Origin: Dipteris shenzhenensis
Taxonomy: Eukaryota > Polypodiophyta > Polypodiopsida > Gleicheniales
Assembly (NCBI GenBank): GCA_047967505.1
Contig: CM106538.1
DNA: 64,000 nt
Direction: 5' to 3' (one strand)
In this document: piece after piece, positions 20,993 to 32,700 of the stretch
Numbering within the stretch: position 1 is the stretch's first letter
Layout: every line of letters starts with the position of its first letter
Translations under genes and position numbers: made by a program
Notes under the pieces: model-generated
Seen by the model: the letters and a program-made list of their open reading frames with translations, nothing else
Told to the model about the DNA's origin: nothing
Databases searched by the model: none

Positions 20993-23900
20993 TCAACCTA
21001 TACCCATCAACTGTCTGCAGTGTGCAAAGCGCTCTGCAGGCAAGCCTTTTGTCAACAGATCTGCTGGATTATCATCTGTGTGAATCTTGACAAGCTGAAT
21101 CAGCTTATCATCTATCACCTCCCTGATGAAGTGATACTTTACATCAATGTGCTTTGTCTTTGCATGAAAGACAGGATTGTGTGCCAACTGAATAGCACTC
21201 TGACTGTCACAATGCAACAATGGGATATCACCTGTAATGCCCAAATCTTCCACTAGCCGAGATAACCATAAGGCCTCTTTGCATGCCTCTGTGGCTGCAA
21301 TATATTCAGCTTCCGTAGTAGACAAGGCTATGCACTGCTGCATCCTTGACATCCATGACACTGCACCTCCAGTAAATGTATAAACATAACCGGTAGTAGA
21401 CTTCCGGTTATCGGGATGACCAGCAAAATCTGAATCCACATAACCATGCACCTTTGCATCTCGCTTGCCAAAGCATATGCACAACTTCTGTGTGCCCTTC
21501 AGGTATCTCATGATACCTTTCACTGCATTCCAATGCTTCTTGCCTGGATTTGCCATATACCTGCTAACCACTCCCACTGCAAAAGCAATATCAGGTCTGG
21601 TAGCAACCATGGCATACATGAGACTGCCACAAGCTGAAGCATACGGAATCTTGGACATTTCAGCCCTCTCAGCATCTGAGTGTGGGCTGTCCATTGCACT
21701 GAGTTTCACATACGGAGGCAATGGAGAACTAAGAGTTTTCCCATCCTCCATATGAAACCTGTGTAATACTTTGCCAATATATTCGGTCTGAGACAAATAC
21801 AACAAACGCTGTCCCCTGTCTCTCCGTATCCGCATTCCCAGTATGTGATTTGCATCACCAAGGTCCTTCATATCAAAGGCCTCATGCAGTCTTTTCTTAA
21901 GTTCATCAAGCTCCTTACGAGCTGTACCAGCAATAAGCATGTCATCCACATATAAAATGAGAATGATTAAGCTGCCATTGGCAGCCCTTTTGGTATATAA
22001 GCAGTGATCGTCATCACTTCTCCTGAAACCTTGAGACTTCATGAAGGTATCAAATTTCTTATACCATTCCCTTGGTGCCTGTTTCAGCCTGTAAAGGCTC
22101 TTTTTAAGCTTGCATACAAGTGACTCCTTGTTCTTGACTGCAAATCCTTCTGGTTGCTGCATGTAGATCTCCTCATGAAGATCACCATGAAGAAAGGCTG
22201 TCTTCACATCCATTTGGCATAATTCCAAATTCTCACATGCAACCAGAGCAAGTACAATCCTGAGTGTGGTCATCTTAACCACTGGAGAAAAGATTTCATC
22301 AAAATCAACACCATACTCCTGCTTAAAGCCCTTGGCAACCAACCTGGCTTTATACCTTGGCTTAGCTCCAGGTGTAACTTTCAATCTATACACCCACTTG
22401 CATGGCAGTACTTTCATGCCCTTAGGCAACTGCACCAATTCCCAAGTACCATTTTTATGGAGACTGTCCATTTCAGACTTCATGGCTAGTTCCCATAGCC
22501 TTTTGTCATGCATTTGCACGGCTTCCTTGTAACAGGAAGGTTCTCCACAATCTGTAAGCATAATAAAATCTGCTCCTGGAACAAATCTGTCTGGCGGTTT
22601 CATTTGTCTGGTGGACCTTCGGACCCATTGGTCTTGCTGTCCAACTTGCTGCTCACCTAAAACAGGTTGCTGTTCTAGTAGATCAGGCTGCAGAATTATG
22701 CCTGGGAGGTCTTCCAAAGGTGGCATGTCCCTTAGTACATCTTCCGCCACTGCGGGCTGTCCATTTGGAACTGCTGCAGCATCAGGCATCGGCTGATTAC
22801 GCTGCTGTTGTGGCTGATTTGCAGCCTGCCTGAACTGTACAGGATGTCCCGAGTCATAAATGTCAACTTCTGAAGCATCAGAAGGCTTATCTGCTGCCTT
22901 AAACATACACGACTCATTAAATAAGACATCATTACTGCGTATTAGCTTCTTATTCACAGGATCCCATAGGCGGTAACCCATCTCACCACTTTCACCATAT
23001 CCAAGAAAAATGCATTTAAGAGACTTAGGATCAAGCTTGCTGCGATTTTCTCTGCGTATGTGCACGTACGCAGTGCAGCCAAAGACCCTCAAGTGCTTGT
23101 AGGAAGGAGGTTTTCCTGTCCAAAGCTCTTCTGGCACTCTGCCATCTAGTCTTTTATTTGGTGACCTATTGATGAGATGTACTGCTGTTTTTACAGCTTC
23201 AGCCCAAAATCCATGAGGTAAAGCAGCATGTGACATCATAGAGCGAGACTTTTCCTGTATGGTTCTATTCATACGCTCTGCAGTGCCATTTTGCGCTGGA
23301 TTGTAGGGGGCAGTGAGTTCTCTTTTAATACCTTTAGCATCACAAAATGCATTGAATGCATTAGACATATACTCCCCACCGTTATCTGACCGCAAAGCCT
23401 TCAGTGTTCTGCCTGTTTGGTTCTCAACCATAGCAAGCCATTTCTGGAACACTGGAAAGACATCACTCTTCAATCGAAGAGGATACAACCACACCTTCCT
23501 TGTGGAATCATCTATAAATGTGACAAAGTACCGTGCACCTCCAAGTGAAGGATTAGGCATCTCACACACATCTGTATGCACAAGCTCAAGTTGAGCCTCT
23601 TTATGTCCTAATCTCCTTTTATGAGGACACTGTAACTGTCTACCATATATGCAGTGCTCACAAAACTTTAAATCAGAAAATTTAAGAGACGGTAAGTAGC
23701 CAAGGCGAGCCAATTGCTCCATTCCACTTATGCTCATATGTCCCATCCGGCTATGCCACATAGAAATATTCGGCAGCTCGGTGGCATGAATATCAGCATG
23801 ATTACATTCTTTAGCATGAAGAGTATACATTGTGTCAACCTTAGAGCCTCTGGCAACAACCAGGGCACCTTTGGTGACCTTCCAGAAACCATGACCAAAG

Positions 23901-25105
23901 CTGGTCACAAAACCTTCGTCATCCAACATGCTAGTAGAAATCAGATTTTTCTTGACTTCGGGTACATGCCTAACATTGTGAAGCATAAGCTGAGTACCAT
24001 CAACAAATACAAGCCTGACATCTCCAATGCCAATAATACTGCATGCATGATTATCCCCTAGAAAAACGACTCCATTGTTGCCTGCTGCATACCTGACAAA
24101 CAATTCTCTGTAAGGTGTAACATGGAATGAGGCACCTGAGTCAATGATCCAAGAGTGCATGTCTGCAAATTCGCCTGCATGGAGAGCATGAGCATCCAAA
24201 ATAGAGAGAAATAGAACCTCTCCCTCACTGTCATAACCGTGTGTAGAATGAAGCTCTTCAATCTTCACACTGCTCTTGCCCTTGCTTACTAGTACAATTG
24301 CCTTTGCATCTGACGCATCAGTGTCCTTGGCCTTGTCTCTCTTATCATTTTTCAGTTTAAAGCACTGCTTTTTGGTATGTCCCTTTTTGCCACAGTAGTA
24401 GCACTCAACATCTTTGTTGGAGCGGGACTTGCTCCTGCCTTTTCCCTTTTCCTGGGATTTGCCTCTTTGCTGACTTCTCCCTCTTGTATTTAAGGCATTA
24501 TTAGGCTTTATTGCATCTTGAGCTTTCAGCTTTTGCTCTTCTTGCAAAATCAGCCCTGTGATATCTGCAAAACTTATGAAGACGTTTGCATTTGTCACAG
24601 CTGTGATGAACGTATCCCAACTCTCAGGAAGAGAGATTAAGAGTGCCATACCCTTTGTTTCCTCATCCACCACGTACTTCTGATTCGCAAGCTGAGTAAC
24701 AATAGAGTTAAACTCATTGAGATGTGCATCCATGGAGGTCCCTTCCTTCATCTTCAGATTGAAGAACTTGCGCAACCAATATATCTTTGTGGCTGCACTT
24801 TGCTGCTCATATGTGTCCTGTAGCTTTTTCCACACACCCCAGGCTGTCTTTTCACCATCCACATTCCAAACAACACTCTCATGGAGTGACAATTCAATTA
24901 TGGACTTTGCTGACAGATCAGCTAGTGCCCAAGCATCATCAGATGTGCTAGTGGGCTTCACACCTTTGTGTATAATAGGAGCATGAAACTGCCTGAGAAT
25001 TAGAACATTCAGGACCATCTTTTTCCACATTGGGTAGTTAGCAGCACCTTGTAACTTTTTAATATTGAGAAGAGAGGATTCCGAGGATGAAGCCATTATA
25101 ATCAT
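20993..25105 (-). CDS. COP2 Gag-Pol polyprotein
   Basis: This single 1370-residue frame encodes all functions. Gag has LQGAANYPMWKK near the start. A CCHC knuckle CYYCGKKGHTKKQC lies at 235-248 and protease DSGAS at about 322. The integrase zinc domain has His 451 and 456 and Cys 482 and 485, with a catalytic Asp at 512, Asp at 574 (LRSDNGGEY) and Glu at 610. RT has YVDD at about 1052-1055. RNase H has YVDSDFAGHP, STTEAEYIA and HCDSQSAIQL. The start may be Met 1 or Met 4. Length and domain order match an autonomous copia element, and no stop or frameshift is seen. Confidence 0.96.
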   Translation of the reverse strand: MIIMASSSESSLLNIKKLQGAANYPMWKKMVLNVLILRQFHAPIIHKGVKPTSTSDDAWALADLSAKSIIELSLHESVVWNVDGEKTAWGVWKKLQDTYEQQSAATKIYWLRKFFNLKMKEGTSMDAHLNEFNSIVTQLANQKYVVDEETKGMALLISLPESWDTFITAVTNANVFISFADITGLILQEEQKLKAQDAIKPNNALNTRGRSQQRGKSQEKGKGRSKSRSNKDVECYYCGKKGHTKKQCFKLKNDKRDKAKDTDASDAKAIVLVSKGKSSVKIEELHSTHGYDSEGEVLFLSILDAHALHAGEFADMHSWIIDSGASFHVTPYRELFVRYAAGNNGVVFLGDNHACSIIGIGDVRLVFVDGTQLMLHNVRHVPEVKKNLISTSMLDDEGFVTSFGHGFWKVTKGALVVARGSKVDTMYTLHAKECNHADIHATELPNISMWHSRMGHMSISGMEQLARLGYLPSLKFSDLKFCEHCIYGRQLQCPHKRRLGHKEAQLELVHTDVCEMPNPSLGGARYFVTFIDDSTRKVWLYPLRLKSDVFPVFQKWLAMVENQTGRTLKALRSDNGGEYMSNAFNAFCDAKGIKRELTAPYNPAQNGTAERMNRTIQEKSRSMMSHAALPHGFWAEAVKTAVHLINRSPNKRLDGRVPEELWTGKPPSYKHLRVFGCTAYVHIRRENRSKLDPKSLKCIFLGYGESGEMGYRLWDPVNKKLIRSNDVLFNESCMFKAADKPSDASEVDIYDSGHPVQFRQAANQPQQQRNQPMPDAAAVPNGQPAVAEDVLRDMPPLEDLPGIILQPDLLEQQPVLGEQQVGQQDQWVRRSTRQMKPPDRFVPGADFIMLTDCGEPSCYKEAVQMHDKRLWELAMKSEMDSLHKNGTWELVQLPKGMKVLPCKWVYRLKVTPGAKPRYKARLVAKGFKQEYGVDFDEIFSPVVKMTTLRIVLALVACENLELCQMDVKTAFLHGDLHEEIYMQQPEGFAVKNKESLVCKLKKSLYRLKQAPREWYKKFDTFMKSQGFRRSDDDHCLYTKRAANGSLIILILYVDDMLIAGTARKELDELKKRLHEAFDMKDLGDANHILGMRIRRDRGQRLLYLSQTEYIGKVLHRFHMEDGKTLSSPLPPYVKLSAMDSPHSDAERAEMSKIPYASACGSLMYAMVATRPDIAFAVGVVSRYMANPGKKHWNAVKGIMRYLKGTQKLCICFGKRDAKVHGYVDSDFAGHPDNRKSTTGYVYTFTGGAVSWMSRMQQCIALSTTEAEYIAATEACKEALWLSRLVEDLGITGDIPLLHCDSQSAIQLAHNPVFHAKTKHIDVKYHFIREVIDDKLIQLVKIHTDDNPADLLTKGLPAERFAHCRQLMGIG

Positions 25106-26405
25106 GCACTTGAACTGTACTCAAAGATCCAATTCCTGCAGCGGAACAAACAGGAACTGCACTTGCACTGTATCTCCCACTTAAACAGAGATTTATCACT
25201 GTTTACTGCTTGCTGCAGTTTCTGAACAGCAACTCTGTTTGCATCATTTAATGCACCATTGTACAACCAGCAAGATTCTGAATTTACAGAAGCATCTGCC
25301 CTGCATACACAGTGAAAAACAGCAGTGTACTTTGTACTCTGTACCTCTGTACCGTGACTGAATTCATTCAAAACTGTTGACACAGGACAGTCCCCGACTG
25401 TACCAGAAAGTACAGAATCAGTATTTGACTGTTTGACTGTTCAAAAATGTCAATTTGAAGCTTCCAGACACTTCTAAAACTGTATACAACAGTTTAGAAC
25501 AGAAATTGGGCAAAAGCCCCTTGACTGGAGGCAAAAAATACAGAATTTTGTGTGCATAACTGTTTCACTGACAACTATTAGGCATTTTGTTGCTTCCAAC
25601 AGCACTGATATGCATAACAATGTCAAAAGCCCCAATTCATATGCATCTGCCACTGTCCTAGAAGTAATAAAAGATGCACAAATCCTTGCACAAATCAACT
25701 CCAATGAGGAGAATATATGCAAATAAGTGTGTAAGAAGCCAATGCTTGGCTGTGGCTGCAAAAGCCCTTTGATTGCACGACCTGAACCTGTGGCCACGTA
25801 TGGCTCTAACACGAGACCCGGGCTGACACCGATGGTTTCGCTGGCTGATAGTTAGCCTCTGGCCGTCGGTGGCTGTTGGTGGCGCGATGAGGTAGCTGGC
25901 TGGTGAAGTTTCGCTAGCTGGCGCCGTTGGAAAGTGACCCGTTGGTCGCTGGCGCCGGTGTCAGCTGGTGGCCCGTTGGGGTCGTTGGCTGGCGGAGCTG
26001 GTCGCTGGTGGCCTGTTGGTTGCTGGCGTCGGTGGCCTTCTGGCCGCTGGCGTCGGTGGCCTTTGGCCCTAGCTAGCGTCGCGTGGCCTTTGGCCGCTGG
26101 CGTCGGTGGCCTTTGGCCCTGGCTGGCGCCGCATGGCCTTTGGCCGTGGCGACGCAAGGCCTCAAAGGGCTGCTGGTGGCCCGTTGGCCCTGGTTGGCGC
26201 AAGAGGCCCGTTGGCCCTGGTTGGCGCAAGAGCTCAAGAAGCTGCTAGCGTAGCGCTAGCAGCAGAAGACGTCAAGGCTGAGCAGGCTGCGAAGCGCTAC
26301 CAGAAGCTATCGATGGAGCAGATTCAAGCGATGGCTGGCGGTGCTCCTTGACTGCAGGTGCACACAGCTGCAGGTAAGACCCACGTTTGGGTACACTCAC
26401 GAATT
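25106..26405 (-). other. COP2 leader with GGC-rich direct repeats
   Basis: The 1.3-kb leader lies between primer binding site and gag. At about 25850-26240 it has many direct repeats built on CTGGCGTCGGTGGCC and TTTGGCC, strongly GC-rich. The CCGTAC clusters of the other elements are absent here. Confidence 0.8.
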
Positions 26406-26418
26406 GGCTCTGATACCA
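26406..26418 (-). other. Primer binding site of COP2
   Basis: The + strand reads GGCTCTGATACCA two bases before the LTR at 26421. Confidence 0.9.
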
Positions 26419-26420
26419 GT

Positions 26421-26643
26421 TTTGATTAGGAGAGTGTGAGAGCACACACACACACACACAGAATAGGCAACAAGAGGTGTGGGGATAAAACATATGTGTG
26501 TACCTCCCCTAGTACACAGTAAAGCTTTTATATGAAAAGGATAAGGTTACAACACTAAGTACGGTGTACTTAGTGTACTAAACAAATAAAGTACTAAGTG
26601 TACTTAACTGTACTTGGGTGGCCATAGAGCCTTTACCCCAACA
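26421..26643 (-). repeat. 5' LTR of COP2
   Basis: It is 223 bp and identical to the other LTR except for two bases. In sense it carries CATATAAAAGC as TATA box. Confidence 0.93.
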
Positions 26644-26850
26644 CCCAAGAGACTCTGCGGGTCTTTAGAAACCCAGTATAGCTACTTATACTTGGGCTGA
26701 TGATGACATGAGCGTTGCTTTGCTTGCTAAGTATGTCTACCTTTTGTTTTTCATTTGTTACCTCCTTTTCCTTATCTATTGTTTTCTCTTTTATTTTCTT
26801 TGTAGAATTTTGCACTTTAGAACAATATAAATCTGAATTTGTACGATTCG
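26644..26850 (+). mobile_element. PLE1 piece 5: 3' tail
   Basis: CCCAAGAGACTCTGCGGG continues the sequence interrupted at 20722. The piece matches 58560-58790 (for example TTTAGAAACCCAGTATAGCT, GATGATGACAT, TTGCTTTGCTTGCTAAGTAT). Together with piece 4 it forms the possible pseudoknot described at 58544-58612. Confidence 0.8.
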
Positions 26851-26949
26851 ATATGTTCTAGATATATAGAAATGAACACAAAATGGATTAAAATAACTCA
26901 CAGGAATTATGTGATGTAATTGTAGGCCAGAAAGCAATAGCCAAAATGG

Positions 26950-28900
26950 TTTTATGAAGGGAAATATTATCCAAGCGGTAGTATTGAAAGGTACAAAGCC
27001 GGACTTGTTGCAGAAGGTTTTGCACAACCATACGAGGGAGACTATGAGAAAATCCATGCACAGCTTGCTCAAATGGATTTCATCAGAGTTTTTGTATCTG
27101 TGGCAACGCAAGCAAAGAATAACATGTAGATCTTAAGTGGTGTATTGCCTATTGGCTAAGTTTTCTAAGCATGTTTGCTGAGAAATACTTAAAATGAAAT
27201 ATTGTAGTATTCACAAGCAGCTGTAGCTTGAACGAAGAGGATGTGGAGTACTTTTTGGTTAGTGCTAGCCTTTGTCATGGTTGAGTCTACCCTTCATCTC
27301 TGAAGTGTTGAAAGGCTTATGTGGTATATTCTTTCTCTGCTTTCACGTTACAATGGCCCTAGGCTGTCTTGCATTATGTCCCTCCAAGTATCAATTAATT
27401 TAATGATCATGGAATGCTATGATTAGGTTAGTAATCTTTAATAAGAGTCCTGCTTTGACTTTGCAAGCCTTTGATAGTAATACAACTTTCGATAAGATGG
27501 GATTTACGTCCAAAGTATGAGAAACTACTGGTTAATGATTTCCTTTGACAAGCATCAAGGTTTAAACTGCTGCATCTTTAATGTCTACTTGGAGTAGAAT
27601 AAGTTTCTTGGTCATCATCTCATTAATTGCATTTACTGTGGAAGGCTAATTGATTAACCAATTGGAAAGAATCTAGCTCCAATATCGAGTGTAACATGTT
27701 ATAATATAAGATCTAGTCTATAGTGAATGGACATTGGATAGTCTATGCTTTTTGGTGCTAGGATAAAAAATAGATCCGGAATGTTTGACTATAAGGCCTG
27801 TTGTTGGTTCTAGCTTGGAAAAGAAATTGGGGATCCCTTTGTGACTATGATCAGTCCTTGACTGAGTTTGAAAGACAGCTGCCAACAGGTTCACTAAAAG
27901 TATTTGAAGGGTTGCTCCCACTGCCAGTAGATAGCAGATTAGAACAACCAGCAGAAGATCAACATTTGCAACTTGCACAACAGACTTTGGACCCTCCATA
28001 TCAGGGTCCGAATCAACCTGAACTGCCTATGGCACATGACAATGTGGAAGAAATCGTGAGACAATAGAGAGTAGTTGTACAAGAAGCTGGATCAGTCCCA
28101 CGGTGGCTTATACAAACTCTGCAGGATAGTAACTTTCAGCTCCTCTCTGTAGTAGAACAAGGGCGGGTTCAGGAGGTTCAGAAGGAGCACAACACATTGA
28201 CGTAGCTTGGATGAGTAATATACTTGAAATGGACCAACTTGATAGTTATGAGGATGCATGAGAGAATGTGCTTTGGATGCAAGCTGTGTAGGCAAGTATG
28301 ACTATTCAGAAAAATCACACTCGGGAATTAGTGGATTTGCCTATTGGTAAGAAGGCAATGGGTACGAGATGGTTTATCAGCTAAGATGGAGGTCAGATGA
28401 TACCATTGATGACGGTTGGTTGTCAAAGGCTATGCTTAGAAATATTATGAACCACTTCAAGAATGAATTTGCAAGGTACACAGTCATATGATTGTTATTT
28501 CCCAAGGGGGGTGACTTGCCGTTACATGCTTACACTAGTAGTGTCAATTGTTTCGTTCGTGGAAACTTAGGCATTTCTTGCTTCAGTAAGATACAGTCTA
28601 TGGTGGCTACCTCAAATTGTGAAGTTGAGTACATGACAACTTTCACGTCGATGGTGGAATATGTAAGGCTTAGGAGATTGCTTGCAGATCTTCATGGCAA
28701 GTTAGAGACACCGACTTCATTCTCACCGTCTGTCAGAGCTCTATTTGCAGTAGCAAGGAATCCAGTGTTCATGCCCGCACGAAACATTTTGGAAAACATT
28801 ATCATTATGTCAGAGAGAGGCTTCATGCAGGGGAGATCAGATCAGTCTATCGTCGAATACATCAAAATGTTGCAGATATGAAAGAAAGGAAAAAACATAG
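26950..28900 (+). pseudogene. Old copia relic (COP0)
   Basis: Fragments of copia Pol are visible on the + strand. RT pieces are seen at about 26985-27120 (ERYKAGLVAEGFAQ, RVFVSVAT) and at 28240-28440 (HTRELVDLPIGKKAMGTRW, VVKGYA). RNase H is at 28500-28880 (ATSNCEVEYM, RLRRLLADLHGKLETPT, VARNPVF). The frames are broken many times, and the RT piece at 26985 is out of order, so this is a rearranged or double relic. No host exon is recognisable within it. Confidence 0.75.
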
Positions 28901-29031
28901 TGTAATCACTTTCGAGAGAAAGTTTGAAGCTTTCTGCAAAGCTTTAGGATTATTTATATATTGTGATTGATTTCACACCTTTTACATTTTGACTGTGTCA
29001 CTATGGGGGTAGGTTGGAAGTAAAGAGGTAG

Positions 29032-29245
29032 TGTCAATAAGGTTAGAACGTTAGGGGCACTTGTATAAGGTTTCTCCTTGTTGTGGGCGGTTGAATTAGT
29101 CGGTAGCTCTAAACCCTAGTTAAGGGTGGAGTAAGGGTTGTCATGTTGATACGGTTTTATACTACTCTCGTTCATTCTCTCCTTTTCTGAATTCGACGAG
29201 TTTTTGCTTCGACTCCTTGCAAACTCAACTTCACTTGCCTTCATG
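29032..29245 (+). repeat. Probable 3' LTR of the COP0 relic
   Basis: A purine-rich run GGAAGTAAAGAGGTAG precedes TGTCAATAAGG at 29032. The stretch has the general make-up of a copia LTR and ends near CTTGCCTTCA. No second LTR was found to confirm it. Confidence 0.35.
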
Positions 29246-29581
29246 TATTATGAGGAAAGTGCATATCTGGATTTTTCAAGCTTTTCTTGAATATGACTGT
29301 GACATGATGTAGGCCGCTCTGCACATTTCTAATATAATTATTGTTGATCTTGTTCGATTTTGCATCCTTGAGAATGGTTTGGTTGGAGTGGGTTATTAGC
29401 TGCAATGATGCTTTCTCTTTTGTTTGAGCTTGAAAGAATGCATCAAAGAAGTGGATGATGTTGCATTGTGTTTATAGAGGTATGATCCTTTAGACAATTG
29501 GAAAATTCTTAAGATTTACACCTTGATGGTTGTGTGGGACCTATTTAGGCATCTAATACTCTTTTGAAACTTTTCTTGCAG
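29246..29581 (+). other. CLPR2 intron end, no other feature seen
   Basis: The stretch is AT-rich and shows no coding similarity. It ends with CTAATACTC, a pyrimidine tract and TTGCAG, a good 3' splice site for the exon at 29582. Confidence 0.6.
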
Positions 29582-29719
29582 TACAGGGAAAGGATCATCT
29601 ACATTGGCCAGTACATAGATGAGGAATTTGGGAATCAGATACTTGCTACAATGCTGTATCTGGATAGTGTAGACTCTTCCAAAAACTTGTACCTGTATAT
29701 CAATTCGCCTGGCGGAGAT
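29582..29719 (+). CDS. CLPR2: CLPR2 exon a
   Basis: The exon encodes [20 protein letters not shown] through YINSPGGD. Acceptor TTGCAG precedes TAC, and donor GTGGGT follows GAT at 29720. It covers the start of the ClpP fold, including the GGD turn before the axial loop. It is the first recognisable CLPR2 exon here. Confidence 0.92.
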
Positions 29720-32700
29720 GTGGGTTGGTCACCCTTTCTTTCATATCACTTCATCGTTTTAACTGTGAAGCTAGATAATTGACACAGTATGATGTGGAGA
29801 GTAGGAAAAGTAGTGTTAATACTGGATTTTATGTTTCCTCATCATTTTAACTCATATATGATGCTTCCATCTAAGTACTATACTTTTAGATGGCCTTATA
29901 TTAACAGTAGTTATTGATTTTCTCATCGTGTTGTCTTCAGATTACTCCATCTATGGCTCTGTATGATACCATGGAGAGTATCAAGAGTCCTGTGGGCACC
30001 TTGGCTTTGGGTTATGCCTACAACATTGCAGGATTCTTGCTTGGAGCAGGTTCCAAGGTATGAAAAGGCTTCTGTAGTGCTAGTGCTTTTATCCTTTGGA
30101 AGGTAATGTTTACCCATGTGAGGTTGTTTATGTCTAGTCCTTCTGCCTTTGGTTTCGGTTCAGTTTGTGTAGTCGTGCTTTTATTTATCTTTATTGGATT
30201 TTACTGCATTTACTGTCTAGGGTTTACGAGTTGCAATGCCCTTGACACGCATTGCGCTCATGTCCCCTGCGGGATCTGCTCGTGGACAGGTAATCATTTT
30301 TCAGAGGCTTCAATTAGAATATAGATTCTTTATAAGTTTTGGCGTTATGTTCTTTAAAGAGATCTAGCATTGTGGCATTAATGGTTAGCTATGATGCAGG
30401 CTGATGACATTCAAAATGAAGCCAAAGAATTGTCTCGTGTTAGAAATTACGTTGTTGAACAGCTATCAAAAAAGACAGGACAACCTATTGAAAAGGTACA
30501 TGCTGTAACCAAGGTTGTACTTGTTCTCTTGGTTTGGTTATTGGGCGATTGAAAACCATGCAAATAGTCTTGCTGCATGTCTATCCCTGTGTTACTAGAA
30601 ATGTTTGGGGAAATGCGTTTCACAGGTGTTGTTTAGAAGAGTTTCAAGATTTTGATTGGAGTTTTGCCTGGAAATGTGCTCAGTTATACATAAAAAATAC
30701 GTAATATATAAACTACATAAAGTATTGTATACATAATTATTAATAGAGTCTATCATATATGGACTCTCTCTCTCTCTCTCTCCCCCCCCCCCCCACATAC
30801 ACACATATGCTGCGTGCACAGTCAGCTTATAAGGCTTCTCTGGCAGATGTCTCAAAGTACTTCAGTGATTGCTTCAAGGAACGGTCCATGAGCTTTGGAG
30901 AACCTATTGGGAGAGGTGAAGGATCGAATGAAAAGAGAGAGTGCAGGTTGCAAAGGAGTCGATAGATTAGCCATCACGTCAACTAGGATGAAAGAAAATA
31001 GAGAGTACAAAGTACTTGTATCTAGACCTAGGACTAAGTGTCCTAGGTGTCACATAGGACTAAGTGTCCTATGGGGCCTAAAAGGCACTAACACTACAAG
31101 TGCCTATATTTATGCCTACAAGGCACATACCATGGCCTATAGGGCATCACTAGAACCACCAGGAGATGGCCTACAAACCCCCCTCCATGGGATGGGCTGA
31201 AGTACTTTGGAAACGTCTGAGAATACCTGGTATTTTCTGGTCATGGTGGCACATGTTCATCCAAAAGGATATAGCCACCTATGAATGTACAAGGGAAGTC
31301 AGATCATGTAACAAAGGGAACCAAGTGTAAAGCCTGTTGGAAGACTTCGAACTTGGGACGAGGAAGTGCCTTTGTAAACATATTTGCTATGTTGTCCTCT
31401 GTGGGAAGATAGGACAACTCTATGTCTCCTTCTAACAACTGCTCCCGAACATAATGATAGTGAACTTCAATATGCTTGGTACGCACATGAAACACTGGGT
31501 TGCGCGCAATGGCCAAGGCACTCCGGCTGTCAGTGTAGACAATAGTGAAGGATGTCTGGCGAATACCAAGATCTTTAAGTAACTGTCGAAGCCAAACACA
31601 CTCTACTGTAGCGGTGAAAACTGCCCTGTACTCTGGCAACTCTTGGTTGCTTCTTGCTGAGCCAAGAGATACATGAATTGCCAAGCAAAAAAGAATTGCC
31701 AGTATGTGACACTCTGGTGTCAGAACATCTTGCCCAGTCACTATCCGTGTAAGCATGCATGGTAAGTGAACCCTGATCACCATAGAAGAGGGCTAAATCC
31801 TGAGTGCCTCTGAGATATCTGAAGACTCTCTTCACTGCCTGCCAATGCTGTGAACTGGGCATGTGCATGAATCTGCTGAGCTGAGATACTGCATACTGTA
31901 AGTCAGGTCTGGTGTGACATAAATAAATAAGGCATCCAACAGCCTGTTGATAAAGAGTGATATCACATGGTGGGCTTCCATCATGAGCTGAGAATTTGGA
32001 GCCAGGGTCTACTGGAGTAGAGATTGACTTGCAATCCTCGAACTGAAAACGATCAAGGAGCTGTCCAATATACTTGGACTGTGACATCATGATACCCCCC
32101 TCAACATGAGCAAACTGAATGCCCAAATAATAGTGGAGCTGTCCCATGTCTGACATTTCAAAAACCTGCTGCAAATCAGCCTTGAAAGCTGCAATATGTT
32201 GAGTATCTGGGCCCGTGATGAGCATATCATCCACATATAAAATCAGCACTAAAAAATCAGATCCACTCCCACGGACATAAAGAGTGGGCTCTGTGGGGCT
32301 ATTCTGAAAACTAAGAGATAGTAAGTGTGCATGAATTTTGGCATACCATGCCCTGGGGTGCTTGCTTCAAACCATAAAGGGTTTTTCTAAGCCAGCATAC
32401 CTTGTTTTCAGAATTAACAACCTCAAAGCCAGGAGGTTGTGTGACATAGACTTCTTCTTGCAGATCCCCATGAAGAAAAGCAGTCTTGATGTCAAGTTGG
32501 TGTACTTGCCAATGATGATGGGCTGCAATGGCAATGACACATCTAATGGTAGTAATCCTGGATGTGGGAGCAAATGTCTCCTCAAAGTCAATGCCTTGTT
32601 GTTGGGCATACCCTTTTGCAATAAGACGAGCTTTGTATCGATCTATGCTGCCATCATATTTCCTTTTTAATTTGTAGACCCACTGGGTACCAATGGCATG

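Larger units (their letters stand above)
20723..26643 (-). mobile_element. Ty1/copia retrotransposon COP2, apparently intact
   Basis: Two 223-bp LTRs differ at only two adjacent bases near the terminus. A CCCAA duplication flanks them (20718-20722, 26644-26648). Primer binding site, polypurine tract and one uninterrupted 1370-codon gag-pol frame are all present. This is the youngest-looking complete element and a candidate autonomous copy. It sits inside the tail of PLE1. Confidence 0.96.

Noticed and set aside
27801-28881. Possible host exons at 27801-28067 and 28492-28881
   Set aside because: Their content aligns with the copia linker and RNase H, so they belong to the relic.
29564-29782. 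CLPR2 exon a extended beyond 29719 as an open frame
   Set aside because: The frame runs on past GGD into unrelated residues; GTGGGT at 29720 and the next exon in phase fit ClpR2.
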